A DNA stretch of 64,000 nucleotides, taken from NCBI RefSeq assembly GCF_019443085.1, contig NZ_JAHZIL010000003.1, positions 372,001-436,000 on the forward strand, read 5' to 3'. Under the pieces are notes generated by a model. It saw only the letters and a list, made by a program, of their open reading frames with translations. It ran no database searches and had not been told where the DNA came from. Every line of letters starts with the position of its first letter. The stretch's first letter is position 1. Origin of the DNA: Marinobacter sp. F4218. Lineage in GTDB: Bacteria > Pseudomonadota > Gammaproteobacteria > Pseudomonadales > Oleiphilaceae. Of the stretch, positions 43,912 through 53,078 are shown piece after piece. Position numbers and translations under genes: made by a program.

Positions 43912-44738
43912 GCCGTCATCAAACCTCTACCTTTTCAAACGCTGCGGCTACCCGACAGCTCCCGCAATTCAACCAACAACCGCCTTGTGTGACCGCCCTC
44001 CAGTCATACAAGGCGCCCCCCCCGATGAACGAGGTCAACCTAAACCACTCCGCAACCCGGAAGCACTCAGCATTAGCCCAAAGGCAGGGGAAACCAGCGC
44101 AATTCCGGCAATCATAATCAGCGCCTCTCGATCCGAGAAGCCCACCGAATGAAAATCTGATGCAAATTCTCCCGACCCCGCTTCATCAACGGCTGTCCCT
44201 TAAAAGCTCGGTGCTCCATAATCGCCAACATATCATCTGCGGCAATGCTATGACCCAAAGTGCAATTACCGACCTAAACGCCATCTCCCCCCAGTTGGGT
44301 GCCAAGACGGAACTTGCGGGCCAAATTCCAAGGATTATCCTCCGCGCCGATGATTACCAGCGAAGAAGCTCAAGACAGGATCCACCCATAGACGCCGAAA
44401 ACTTTTAATGCTGACCAGGACAAGACCAAAGACAAAAAGCGGCTTCAGGGACGCTATTGCCCCACCGACCACTTCCCAAGGTTTTTGCGATCAGAAGATT
44501 CGTCAAATTTGTTCGGATAAAACGGAGGATGAAGCAAAGAAACACCTCGACCTAGTCCCTGTCAGTTATTTTGATTATTTGAATGCGTTTCCGAATTGTG
44601 ACGCAATTCTACGCGTCGTGGGATTGCAGGCAAGTTACTATTAACGGTAATCGGTGATTCGGGCAGTTGCAGACGTAAAGCTTTGTTAAAAAATGAGAAC
44701 ATCAGGAAATGTGCGAAATAAAGGCTTAAAGCCCCATG
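43912..44738. other. Gene-poor stretch carrying decayed minus-strand sequence
   Basis: No intact gene is visible in about 830 bases. Two scraps on the minus strand look formerly coding: the yjbH 5' remnant (44410-44491), and an unassigned frame ending at 44035 that reads SDREALIMIAGIALVSPAFG before a short tail, apparently a membrane-protein C-terminus. An 8-base C run lies near 44016-44023. The region between the remnant and the GT2 gene end (44492-44738) holds nothing I can identify. Confidence 0.55.
44410..44491 (-). pseudogene. Remnant of a second yjbH 5' end with a degenerate ops site
   Basis: The minus strand encodes SQKPWEVVGGAIASLKPLF, aligning with SKHWTLVGGAVACLKAFF at the start of YjbH (9.0 kb); DNA identity is also visible across TCAGG-ACGCTA-TGCCCCACCGACC on the plus strand. 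The match fades after the signal segment. The base positions of the ops site read GGCAATAGCGTC (44450-44461), three changes from GGCGGTAGCGTG. A stop precedes the first codon, so it is not expressed as such. Confidence 0.75.
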
Positions 44739-45710
44739 TTAGCCGGCAAGATCCCGTAACATCGCTTTTAGGCCATTCGAATTCCTGTATCCGCCTCGAA
44801 CAAAAAGCCCTGTCGCGGCGATCGCCCGGGGCAAAAACCATTTTGCCCGGATTCTACTCCGCTGCTTCAGCACTTCGATTCTGGATTCGGTGATCCTGTG
44901 GAGTTGTTGGAGTTGTCGTCGACGCTTATCAGAAGCACTCTCTTGGGCTCGCTGGGTCCCGAGAACAAACAAAGTTAATTGGTCAACTTCATCTTGCGCC
45001 CGCTCACACGCATCTTTGCGGAGAGCCTTGCTGACTGCATGGAAAAAAGCTTGTGAACGGGAAATCCTCTTCGTACTATTCGCCAGGAACTGAGATTCAT
45101 TCGACTCATGCCGGCGGTAGTACTGGAGAGCCTTATCCTCAACTTTCCTCGCCCCCAAGCCATCCGCAAACCTGACCAGCCAGCCATCGTGTGATTTGAA
45201 CCCCGGAGGTATCGGCAAACAAAGATCCAACAACTCCCGGCGCATTGCACAGCAACATCCCATCACAAAGCTACTCATAGGATACCCCGCTGACCGAATC
45301 TGCCCAATTTTGGTGAGCCCGACTTCATGGAGCTCAGCATCTGTCAGCACTGCATCGTTCATTACCACCAGTGCTTCCGGATAACGCTCTGCAATCCCTG
45401 CCATGTGCTCAATTTTCTCTGGAAACCACACATCGTCCTGGTCACTCAGGAACACCAGATCGCCTGTTGTTTTCGTTAGTGCGGCATTGAAATTGCCGCC
45501 ATAGCCGAGATTTTTTTCGTTCCGAGAAAAGACGACTTTGAAGGGGGCGGTTTTGGCGAATTCACGGATAATAGATTCCGTTTTATCGGGCGAGCAATCG
45601 TCTGTGACGACCAATTCATCCGGTTGGCGCGTCTGACCTAAAAAGCTCTTTAGTTGCGCCTCCAGATACTCCTCACCATTGTAGGTCGCCATCGCGATTG
45701 AAATTTTCAT
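44739..45710 (-). CDS. GT2-family glycosyltransferase
   Basis: The 323-residue GT-A enzyme begins MKISIAMATYNGEEYLEAQL, with VVTDDCSPDKTE and the donor-site LVFLSDQDDVWFPEKIEHM. These motifs match rhamnosyl/galactosyl-type GT2 proteins of O-antigen clusters. The C-terminal 90 residues are basic and amphipathic. It ends a minus-strand run of glycan genes and follows the WavQ-like gene by about 30 bases. Confidence 0.88.
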   Translation of the reverse strand: MKISIAMATYNGEEYLEAQLKSFLGQTRQPDELVVTDDCSPDKTESIIREFAKTAPFKVVFSRNEKNLGYGGNFNAALTKTTGDLVFLSDQDDVWFPEKIEHMAGIAERYPEALVVMNDAVLTDAELHEVGLTKIGQIRSAGYPMSSFVMGCCCAMRRELLDLCLPIPPGFKSHDGWLVRFADGLGARKVEDKALQYYRRHESNESQFLANSTKRISRSQAFFHAVSKALRKDACERAQDEVDQLTLFVLGTQRAQESASDKRRRQLQQLHRITESRIEVLKQRSRIRAKWFLPRAIAATGLFVRGGYRNSNGLKAMLRDLAG

Positions 45711-45742
45711 TATAAAGCTCTAAGCCCCACATCCAGTTATCA

Positions 45743-46663
45743 TCAATCATCGAAATGATGCTCCAGAATTCTTATGAATCCCCTCACCGACTCGACGCTA
45801 CTGCGCTCCGACTCACACAGGAATTTCACAAGTTCCACTCTCGTCTCCAATGCCCACGCGATATCATCCCATCCGTATGCTATTCCATATCGATTATGCA
45901 CTTCAGGTCGCCAAACCTCTTTCCGCAGGCCTTGCTGAGGGACGACGACAGGAATACAGCCACACATGGCGGCAAATCTGGAATACATAGTGTAAAGATC
46001 ATAGGAAATGAAATACTTGTGATCATTGAACGCCTTGGCAAGTTCCTCGTGTGAGAAACCGTCTACCTGAACTGCGTCGGGATCATGATATGTATGCTCT
46101 CTATCACGCCCCTTGCGAACCATGAAGCATTGCCCCTGCCTGCCCCCATGATTCGTTGTTTTGTAGACATGCCCCATCAACTCGACGACATTTAAACGTC
46201 GATCTCTATTGGGATTTAAAGAAAAATCATTAAAATGCTCGTTATAATAGAAAAATAAGTCTTCTTCGCCAAACTCTGCTTTCCCGGATATAGCTCCTGG
46301 TTTATTCAAGAGCCATCTGACGACCTTTTCGGAGCCCAAAGGGTTTCCTTCCACAATCTCAGGATAAACGACAACTGAGCCCTTGAGGTCTTTTGTTCTG
46401 GCAAATTTAAGATTATACGGCGACCGAAGATCTTTGCGCCTCAGAATAGAAAGCAGGCGAATCTTAAGCCAACGGGCCAGTTTCAACCACCCACGCCATC
46501 CATTCAGTTCCCTTGGTGAAGGCTTGGGTTTTGGCCAAATCTTTGCTTCATAGCCCATCGAATTCAGGATGCTGGCTAATTTGTGGAGTACGATTATTCC
46601 TCCACTATTTTCTCTATATAATGGAGAGTAAATAACAAACTTATTGACGAAACCCTTATTCAA
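45743..46663 (-). CDS. Probable glycosyltransferase, WavQ-like
   Basis: The 306-residue product contains FVIYSPLYRENSGGIIVLHK, an entry resembling WavQ-type lipopolysaccharide proteins of Vibrio, and later YFISYDLYTMYSRFAAMCGC followed by IPVVVPQQGLRKE, reminiscent of a GT-B donor-binding region. No canonical GT motif is complete. AT content is above the local average. Its position between a flippase and a GT2 gene supports a glycan role. Confidence 0.6.
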   Translation of the reverse strand: MNKGFVNKFVIYSPLYRENSGGIIVLHKLASILNSMGYEAKIWPKPKPSPRELNGWRGWLKLARWLKIRLLSILRRKDLRSPYNLKFARTKDLKGSVVVYPEIVEGNPLGSEKVVRWLLNKPGAISGKAEFGEEDLFFYYNEHFNDFSLNPNRDRRLNVVELMGHVYKTTNHGGRQGQCFMVRKGRDREHTYHDPDAVQVDGFSHEELAKAFNDHKYFISYDLYTMYSRFAAMCGCIPVVVPQQGLRKEVWRPEVHNRYGIAYGWDDIAWALETRVELVKFLCESERSSVESVRGFIRILEHHFDD

Positions 46664-46678
46664 ACCAATCTCACGCCA

Positions 46679-48139
46679 TTAGGATTCAAAAAACCTTCGA
46701 AGAGGTTGAAAAAAGCCAACCTTGTCTAGCAACAGTCTTATCGCATCCACTCGGAAAAACAGGGCCAAGACCAGGAACGCCAACGCGCCGCCCAAGCCTC
46801 CTGAAACAAATGACGTGAAAGCCGACCCGCTGAAAAGTTCCGCAAGCCAGAAAGCTGAAAGACCAGCCCCCACTGCTGCCAGGATCGGTTTAAATGCATC
46901 AAGAAGCTGCTCCCTCAGGCCATAGCCCAGAAATTTCGATGAAAAATAAGTATTTGGAACCAGTGAAAGAGCCGCCCCAACCACTTGGCTTATGACAATT
47001 CCAATCACCCCGTAAGGAATCGCCACGAACAAGAGTGTTAGGTTAAGGGCTTTCTTTACGAGGCCAACCTTGAGCACCAGATCCGAACGCCCTTTGACGT
47101 TGAGAAGGTTCATATTAAGTGCGTGCAGGGGATACAGCATACCGACCAGACATAATAACTGCAGATACGGTATCGCAGGCTGCCACTGTTCGTTAAACAA
47201 CAACCTAAACAACGGCGAAGCCAGGCCTGCCAACAAAGCCATCGTGGGCGCAATCAGGAACATCATCAACTGTAGGATCTGACGATACTTATTTCTCAAT
47301 ACGAAATTATCATCCTGCAGCCTCGCCAGCGCCGGGTATGTGGCTTGTTGCACCGCACGAGTCAACTGCTGGGAGACCAAATTACTCACTTTTCTGGCAA
47401 AGAAGTACAAGCCTGCTGTTTCAGCGCCAAACAAACGCCCAATGACTAGCATATAAGAGTTTTGATAAAGGACTGACAGCATTCCCTCAGCGAGCAGGTT
47501 TCGGCCGAAACGAAATAACCTGACAAAAGACTCGCAACTAAACTGAAAGCTGGGATGCCACTCGCTGATCCACCAGAGGATGAGCGCGGACATCGCAGCT
47601 GCGCTGAGCATTTGTGCGACAAGGCTCCACACCCCCCAGCCCAACCACGCCAAGGTAAGAGCCAAACTACCAGATACAAGCACCCCCAATGTGTTTGCCT
47701 TCATCTGAGTCTTGAAATCCATCTCACGGCTCAACACCGCCGTTTGCACTACCTTGGCGGCATTCAGGAACACGACCAGCCCCATAACTCGCACCAGAGT
47801 GGTCAGCTCGGGTTGGCCGTAAAAACTGGCAACAAATGGTGACAACCCAAATAACACAGAGTATGCAATGCCACTGAGCAGCAGGTTGGTGTAAAAAACG
47901 GTGTTGAGATCTGCCCTGGACACCTCTTTACTGCGTATCAACGCTTGTCCAAGCCCCGAGCTTACAAAGACGTTCGCCAACTCAAAGACGACCGTTGCCA
48001 TGGCAACCAGACCAAATGCTTCGGGCGCCAACAAACGTGCCAGAAGAAGCGTGAAGATGGTGCTGGCTCCCCGCGTCATGAAGGCGCTAGCAAGGTTCCA
48101 GAGAACACCGACACCAATTTTTCTGTTCATTGCTTTCAC
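46679..48139 (-). CDS. wzx: Wzx-type polysaccharide flippase
   Basis: The 486-residue MOP-superfamily protein begins with GVLWNLASAFMTRGASTIFT and LLARLLAPEAFGLVAMATVV, the WzxC-like signature, and has 10-14 predicted helices over its whole length. It is complete, unlike the flippase at the left window edge, and shows only general family resemblance to it. It probably flips the repeat unit built by the enzymes around it. It lies 16 bases upstream of the WavQ-like gene. Confidence 0.93.
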   Translation of the reverse strand: MKAMNRKIGVGVLWNLASAFMTRGASTIFTLLLARLLAPEAFGLVAMATVVFELANVFVSSGLGQALIRSKEVSRADLNTVFYTNLLLSGIAYSVLFGLSPFVASFYGQPELTTLVRVMGLVVFLNAAKVVQTAVLSREMDFKTQMKANTLGVLVSGSLALTLAWLGWGVWSLVAQMLSAAAMSALILWWISEWHPSFQFSCESFVRLFRFGRNLLAEGMLSVLYQNSYMLVIGRLFGAETAGLYFFARKVSNLVSQQLTRAVQQATYPALARLQDDNFVLRNKYRQILQLMMFLIAPTMALLAGLASPLFRLLFNEQWQPAIPYLQLLCLVGMLYPLHALNMNLLNVKGRSDLVLKVGLVKKALNLTLLFVAIPYGVIGIVISQVVGAALSLVPNTYFSSKFLGYGLREQLLDAFKPILAAVGAGLSAFWLAELFSGSAFTSFVSGGLGGALAFLVLALFFRVDAIRLLLDKVGFFQPLRRFFES

Positions 48140-48155
48140 TGATTAAGGCTATCTC

Positions 48156-48848
48156 TCAGGTCTGATTTTCCCAAGGGAAATCGTGATAGGGGGAGTCCAC
48201 CCCAAGAAACTCCACAAACTTGTCATAAGACCTTGGCTCTGCAAGATTAATTACCAGCAAGTCCTCAGGGCGCCCCTTGAAATACTTCAGGACATCATCA
48301 TTATATTTTTTATAGTGCTGGACCATAATATCCTTGTTGTATGGATCATCCTCAGGTGTACCGTGAATGCGAACCACGTTGTACATGAATCCCGGCCAGA
48401 CATAGGGTGCTAGCTTCAATTCCGCTGTAGTGGGAAGGTTCCCATTCTTTCCGAACATCTTGGAGTGAAAACGGGTGAGGGATTGGTACCACTGATCAGG
48501 CGTATCCCGTACGGTGAGTATGAACTTACTCCCTGGAAAGGCTTCATCAAGGTGCTTGTAAGTTTCGGGATAGCTGAATGGAACATCCTGAAAAACCTGA
48601 GCGCTTCTACAGAAGCCAATAATCGGCTGAAAGTCACCCTCAAAGTAGTACTTACCCGTGAGTATTTCCGCAGTTCTTTGATCACCTACCGGAAAACCAA
48701 GGTCTTCGAAAGCGCGCTTCAACGAGGTTGTGCCAGTTTTGTTTCTTCCGATACAGAAGTACTTCACTTTTCCCGCTGCCCTATAGCGGTTTCGGACAGA
48801 GGTTATCCACTTCATACCATTAGCCTTCACCAGCCTCGAAACCCCCAT
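48156..48848 (-). CDS. Sulfotransferase-family protein
   Basis: The product (230 residues from ATG 48848) has the PAPS 5'-loop FCIGRNKTGTTSLKRAF and the 3'-phosphate-like segment FILTVRDTPDQWYQSLTRFH. Similar short proteins are annotated as sulfotransferases and act on carbohydrates or are uncharacterised. A GTG at 48854 is an alternative start; AGGTGG precedes both. The upstream sulfotransferase gene stops at 48851, so the two are coupled. Confidence 0.82.
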   Translation of the reverse strand: MGVSRLVKANGMKWITSVRNRYRAAGKVKYFCIGRNKTGTTSLKRAFEDLGFPVGDQRTAEILTGKYYFEGDFQPIIGFCRSAQVFQDVPFSYPETYKHLDEAFPGSKFILTVRDTPDQWYQSLTRFHSKMFGKNGNLPTTAELKLAPYVWPGFMYNVVRIHGTPEDDPYNKDIMVQHYKKYNDDVLKYFKGRPEDLLVINLAEPRSYDKFVEFLGVDSPYHDFPWENQT

Positions 48849-48850
48849 GA

Positions 48851-49867
48851 TCACGCACCACCTGATATTTCTTCATAAACTCGTTTGGCGTCGGCCTCAC
48901 TGTAGTCCCTCAGACGCCATACATTACTATTGGAGAAGCTCTCTACCTCTGAATATGCGGGGAACTCGGACTCGTTGATATCGGTTTGCCTGACAAGCCG
49001 CGCGATGATTTGATCGAAATAGTTCTGGGGACGCTGGCAAAAGTCTTCATACTGCACGATCAACTTCTTGTGAGCAGGCAAATCCCGTATTCCCTGCTCC
49101 ACTGAGCGATTGATTGACAGGACCTGCCTTGCAACGGACTCCAATGGATCCAGTTTTCTCAGCTCAGGATATTCTTTGATCTTGAATGAATACCAGGTGT
49201 TGATGTCACCGTATTGACGCTTACGAGCCTCTAAAGCTGACTGGATGTTGAAAACAGGATCTCTCCTTATCCAAATGAACAGCGTCTTTTCAAACTGCTC
49301 AGCCAAATCGGGAATATTCTGATTCATGATCATGGCTTTCATGGCGAATGGCTTCTCAAACACGTTCGCTAAAGCATTTAATTCGTCACGAAGCTCAGTC
49401 AGGTTGGCTTCCTTCTGCAATTGTGGAGAGGGCATGTAATCGAGTTCATTAAAAGGTAAAAATCGACGCCAAAAATACCAGAACTCATTAGGTGCCAAGG
49501 CACCTTTAGTTTTTCCGTTGTCCGAACGAAAGTTTATTTCCGATTTAAAATCAAGAATTTCATTTCTGAAGTTGTACCTTGGATCCGTGAGTAACTGCTG
49601 TATCTTGGCACCGACTAAGGGCGCTCCATAAAACCTGGACAACAGGTTGGTGGGGTATGCCACTAACCCGGTCGCCGCCAGCCACTGCATAAATAGTGTC
49701 GTTCCGGAACGCAAGGGCCCGACTATAAAAATCTTTGGTAAATTCTCGGTACACAACTCACTAGTCAGCTGGTAATTAGCCGGAGTCAGGCGCTCTGCCA
49801 GCTCAATCAGAAGCTGTTCAAGCCCATCATTCCGAGAAAATTCCGCGGCTCTCTTTTCGTCTACCAT
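48851..49867 (-). CDS. Sulfotransferase-family protein
   Basis: The 338-residue protein has the PAPS loop IFIVGPLRSGTTLFMQWLA near residue 50 and a 3'-phosphate region LFIWIRRDPVFNIQSALEAR. It belongs to the broad Sulfotransfer_3-like family, with a longer insert than the shorter enzymes here. It starts 2 bases after the WbqC-family gene, within a minus-strand operon that also holds the flippase. Confidence 0.85.
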   Translation of the reverse strand: MVDEKRAAEFSRNDGLEQLLIELAERLTPANYQLTSELCTENLPKIFIVGPLRSGTTLFMQWLAATGLVAYPTNLLSRFYGAPLVGAKIQQLLTDPRYNFRNEILDFKSEINFRSDNGKTKGALAPNEFWYFWRRFLPFNELDYMPSPQLQKEANLTELRDELNALANVFEKPFAMKAMIMNQNIPDLAEQFEKTLFIWIRRDPVFNIQSALEARKRQYGDINTWYSFKIKEYPELRKLDPLESVARQVLSINRSVEQGIRDLPAHKKLIVQYEDFCQRPQNYFDQIIARLVRQTDINESEFPAYSEVESFSNSNVWRLRDYSEADAKRVYEEISGGA

Positions 49868-49869
49868 TA

Positions 49870-50559
49870 CTACACCAACTCATATTGGTTCAGAAGAGTG
49901 GTGACCTCTGCTGGAGAACAGTTCATTAAGCAGTCAATAATTGAAAGGTTTGGAACAAAGCCCCCTTTTTTCTGCCGGTATCTTACCGAATTTGATTGAA
50001 GAAAAAATAGTTCCACACCACTATTATAGAAATGCTCTTTCGAATATAAATGTCGCCCGCCAACGGGATTAACATAGGTCTTTTCATCAAATTTTCTACA
50101 TAAATCAATAATTCGATCTTCTGGTGGCAGATCCCGTTGATACTCTAATTCGCTGGTTCTGAAAAATTGCTTGCTTATCCCCAGGTAAGAAAAAATCAAA
50201 TTGAATGCCTCAAGGCATACGCTGGGAATCGATCTTTCCTTAAACTCCAGAACTCGACGAACTATTGGAAAAACATCCTCATAGTATGGTGCTCTGGAAT
50301 AGGCCTGATTTATTGTTTTCAGAGCCTTTCCAACATTTGAAGAAAAGCTCAGGTCAACGATTCTCTTGTTTGATGAGGAACCGGGTACTGGTATCGTAAA
50401 GCGCACAGGAAAACCATCTGACAGTATTGAGTTCCTATTTATATATCCCTGTTTTATAAATGAAACATCATCATATATTAGAAAAATCCTTGCCGAATAA
50501 ATCAGTTGAAAATAACCGATATACGGAAAAAGATAAGGCTGCATCACCGCCAAACTCAT
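49870..50559 (-). CDS. WbqC-family protein
   Basis: The 229-residue product begins MSLAVMQPYLFPYIGYFQLI and has FIKQGYINRNSIL and DLCRKFDEKTYVNPVGGRHL, diagnostic of the WbqC family. These proteins are often encoded beside DegT aminotransferases in O-antigen loci and are thought to modify (for example acylate) an amino sugar, but the reaction is not established. It overlaps the aminotransferase gene by 4 bases. Confidence 0.9.
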   Translation of the reverse strand: MSLAVMQPYLFPYIGYFQLIYSARIFLIYDDVSFIKQGYINRNSILSDGFPVRFTIPVPGSSSNKRIVDLSFSSNVGKALKTINQAYSRAPYYEDVFPIVRRVLEFKERSIPSVCLEAFNLIFSYLGISKQFFRTSELEYQRDLPPEDRIIDLCRKFDEKTYVNPVGGRHLYSKEHFYNSGVELFFLQSNSVRYRQKKGGFVPNLSIIDCLMNCSPAEVTTLLNQYELV

Positions 50560-51656
50560 GAGTTCAGCTCCATATTTATGATATTGATGATGCTCATTTG
50601 CTCCTCCTTCCCAAGCTGGTCAAAGATCGGAAGGCATAAAATACGCTTTGCAACATCGCTGGAGATCGCTTGCGGAGAATGCTCCCCCAAGCAATTCACT
50701 GACTCCAGAGAAGGGTAGAAATACCTCCGCACCAGAACTGAATCGGCCTCAAGCCTCGCAGCTATGGATTGAGCCTGGTCCTCTGTCTCAAATAACGCTG
50801 GAAAATAGGAGTAATTGTAGGAAAGATGCGGACTTTGCCTCTGGAGCTGAACACGACTGGCAAGATGCTTTTTATATCGCAGCCATACCCCGCTTCTAGC
50901 GGCAAGATTCTCTTCCATTTCATCCAATACGCACAGGCCCATCGCTGCCTGCAGCTCACTCATCTTGGCGTTGATTCCCAAATCTTCAATTCTTTCCGGC
51001 CCTGTTATGCCAAAATTGATCATTTTCTTGGCGCGCTCCAGATCTTCCTTGTGCTTAAAAACAATTGCTCCACCTTCCCCGGTATGGAACAGTTTCGTAG
51101 CGTGGAAACTAAGCGTGGCAGCATCACCATGCCTGAGAAGGCTTTCGCCTTTGTATTTAGTATCAAACGCATGGGAACCGTCGTAAATGACTTTAAGATT
51201 GTATTCTCGGGCAAGTGAATCGATGGCCTCTACGTCACAGGCGTTTCCAAAAACGTGGACAGGGATAATTGCTTTTGTTTTGGGAGTAATTGCCGACACA
51301 ATGTTTGCCGGGTCCAGACACCATGTATCTGGGTCGATATCCACGAAAACTGGTTCTACGCCATCCCATTTGAGCGAGCTTGCTGTTGCGATAAAAGTAA
51401 AGGGCGTGGTAATAGCTTCCGAACTTCCCATTGGATGAGCGCCACTGATGCCTAACACGCGGTAGGCAATCTGGAGAGCCAGAGTGCCATTTGCAACCAG
51501 CAACAAATTCTCTACTCCAAGGTATTCCTCAAGCCTCTGGGTAAGATCCTGAACCAACCGACCTTTATTGGTAAGCCAATGACGCTGATAGATACCGTCG
51601 ATGTATTTTTCGAACTTCTTCCTATCGGGAAGATATGGTTTGGTGACAGGTATCAT
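50556..51656 (-). CDS. DegT/DnrJ/EryC1-family sugar aminotransferase
   Basis: This 366-residue PLP enzyme begins MIPVTKPYLPDRKKFEKYID and has the Schiff-base Lys in LSFHATKLFHTGEGGAIVF, VIYDGSHAFDTKYKG and LGINAKMSELQAAMGL. It is only distantly like PseC at 17 kb. It should aminate a keto-deoxy nucleotide sugar, perhaps in dTDP-fucosamine/quinovosamine-like synthesis, since the dTDP-4-keto-6-deoxyglucose precursor is made by RfbAB. No FdtA/QdtA-type ketoisomerase gene is visible beside it. Confidence 0.9.
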   Translation of the reverse strand: MIPVTKPYLPDRKKFEKYIDGIYQRHWLTNKGRLVQDLTQRLEEYLGVENLLLVANGTLALQIAYRVLGISGAHPMGSSEAITTPFTFIATASSLKWDGVEPVFVDIDPDTWCLDPANIVSAITPKTKAIIPVHVFGNACDVEAIDSLAREYNLKVIYDGSHAFDTKYKGESLLRHGDAATLSFHATKLFHTGEGGAIVFKHKEDLERAKKMINFGITGPERIEDLGINAKMSELQAAMGLCVLDEMEENLAARSGVWLRYKKHLASRVQLQRQSPHLSYNYSYFPALFETEDQAQSIAARLEADSVLVRRYFYPSLESVNCLGEHSPQAISSDVAKRILCLPIFDQLGKEEQMSIINIINMELNS

Positions 51657-51911
51657 TTTGTAACACTCTCTTCGTTCGGACTTTTGCCGTTTCGGGATTT
51701 GTGCGCTGATTTAGCTCGTACCTAACTGAAGAACGTCCCGCCAAAACTCCTACTAAGCGCTGAAGCACTTCAGCGACCTTGACATTGCACTCGTGCGGGC
51801 AATCTGCTCGGCGGTTAGTATCGATCCTGTCCGAGATCTTATCCCATTCGCAGATCGAAAGTATGTGTGATTGTGTGAAGATCATGAGCCTCTGGAAAAT
51901 TCGAGGACAGG
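51657..51911 (-). other. Intergenic sequence with an unassigned coding-like frame
   Basis: Upstream of the aminotransferase gene a minus-strand frame reads HECNVKVAEVLQRLVGVLAG, then SSVRYELNQRTNPETAKVR. It looks like genuine former protein, not RfaH, but I cannot identify it. It is joined to the truncated rfaH remnant, so it may be a junction fragment left by an insertion or deletion. The promoter of the 44.7-51.7 kb operon should also lie here. Confidence 0.4.
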
Positions 51912-52087
51912 TTGCTCCAAGTTTACGAACAGGTAGCTGGAGAACAAAGACTCTCGCTTTTTGGTGCGTTTGCCCGCCTTGATCTTTTCCACTTCGATCT
52001 TTGGGAAGAAACAGGGAATGTCCTGGTTCTGGAGCTGATGGGCACGGTCTCCTCGGACGAGTTTGGTTGAATGGCGTACCACGTCTT
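51912..52087 (-). pseudogene. Truncated second rfaH copy
   Basis: The frame reads RGDRAHQLQNQDIPCFFPKI and GKRTKKRESLFSSYLFVNLE, matching QGDRALTHLENQGITCFYPK and GKRAKSREPLFPGYLFVSLE of intact RfaH. A frameshift in about the first dozen codons (TWYAIQPNSSE is in another frame) and loss of everything after the NLEQ position, including the KOW domain, make it non-functional. It is oriented and placed relative to the decayed cysQ as in the intact cassette. Confidence 0.88.
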
Positions 52088-52119
52088 GGCAAGTCTGTTT
52101 GGTTGGGGGGGGTAACTCA

Positions 52120-52149
52120 GGTGTCAGAGGAAAGCTTTCTTCTGACACC
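52120..52149. repeat. Palindromic repeat, copy A
   Basis: A 30-base near-perfect inverted repeat: GGTGTCAGAGGAAAG followed by CTTTCTTCTGACACC. It lies between the rfaH and cysQ remnants, which overlap in the intact cassette, so it was gained after the duplication. Confidence 0.8.
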
Positions 52150-52210
52150 GTTCTGGACTTTAAATCGGGGCCAGATAAACAAATTCCTCCGCCCCCCTGA
52201 GTTGTTCGCG

Positions 52211-52978
52211 TTAAAAATACCAACTCCCCGCAGCCACAAACCAGGGATTCAGAATATCCTCTTTCCCATACCGCAACGGCTCCCCCTCCAATGTCTGCAC
52301 CTGCCCGCCGGCAGCTGCCAATATTGCATGGCCCGCTGTCGTATCCCACTCACTGGTCGGCCCAAGGCGGGGGTATATGTCAGCATGGCCTTCGGCAATG
52401 CGACAGAACTTGAGTGAACTGCCGGCCTGGACGAGTTCGAAATCGCCGAGTTATTCAATGAACGCTCAGGGCTCGTCGTTCAAATGGTTCTTGCTTGCCA
52501 CAACCCTCTTGGTTTCTCTTGGCTTAGCTACGCGGATGCGATGAACCTTTCCGATGCCGTCTCGCTTGTGGGCGCCCTCGCCTACGATGCCCCAATATGA
52601 TTCTTTGAGAGCCGGAGCGGTGACGACACCCATCACCGGCAGGTCATCTTCAATCATTGCGATGTTCACGGTGAATTCACCATTACGCTGAGTGAAATCC
52701 TTGGTTCCGTCGACCGGATCGATAAGCCAGAAACGACGCCAGTGCTTTCTCTCCTCCCACGGGACCGCTTTGCCCTCCTCCGAAAGAATCGGGATGTCCC
52801 GGCTGATGTTGCGCAGGCCCCGACAGATGGTCTGATGGGCTGCCTCATCAGCAGCAGTGATAGGCGAGCTATCTGCCTTATAGCGAACCTTGAAGTCGGA
52901 TTCGTAGATGTGGAGAACTTTTTCGCTGGCCTCGTCGGCGGTTCTGAGGACATCCGGGAGTATGGAGCTGTGGTGCAT
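52211..52978 (-). pseudogene. Decayed second copy of cysQ
   Basis: The frame is full length compared with intact CysQ but interrupted by in-frame TGA (52466-52468) and TAA (52451-52453) at the position of the intact NSETRSFIDRLGD. The first 170 codons remain open and keep ILSEEG and WLIDPVDGTKDF; the downstream part keeps GPTSEWDTTAGHAILAAAGG. Translation would give a truncated protein lacking the last metal/substrate motif, so activity is unlikely. Divergence from the intact copy is substantial, so the duplication is not recent. Confidence 0.92.
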
Positions 52979-53017
52979 AGGGCTGAACGTGAACTCGGGC
53001 TCGGGGTCAGTGAACCT

Positions 53018-53047
53018 AGGGTCGGATGAAAGCTTTCATCTGACCCT
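53018..53047. repeat. Palindromic repeat, copy B
   Basis: A 30-base inverted repeat AGGGTCGGATGAAAG / CTTTCATCTGACCCT with one mismatched pair, in the spacer between decayed cysQ and the decayed nuclease gene. A partial repeat, GGGGTCAGTGAA, precedes it at 53003-53014. Confidence 0.85.
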
Positions 53048-53078
53048 GTTTTTACGCCATAGTATCATTGTTCAAGCA

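Noticed and set aside
44016..44023. Eight-base C run as a phase-variation tract
   Set aside because: It lies in decayed non-coding sequence, not within or directly before an intact gene.
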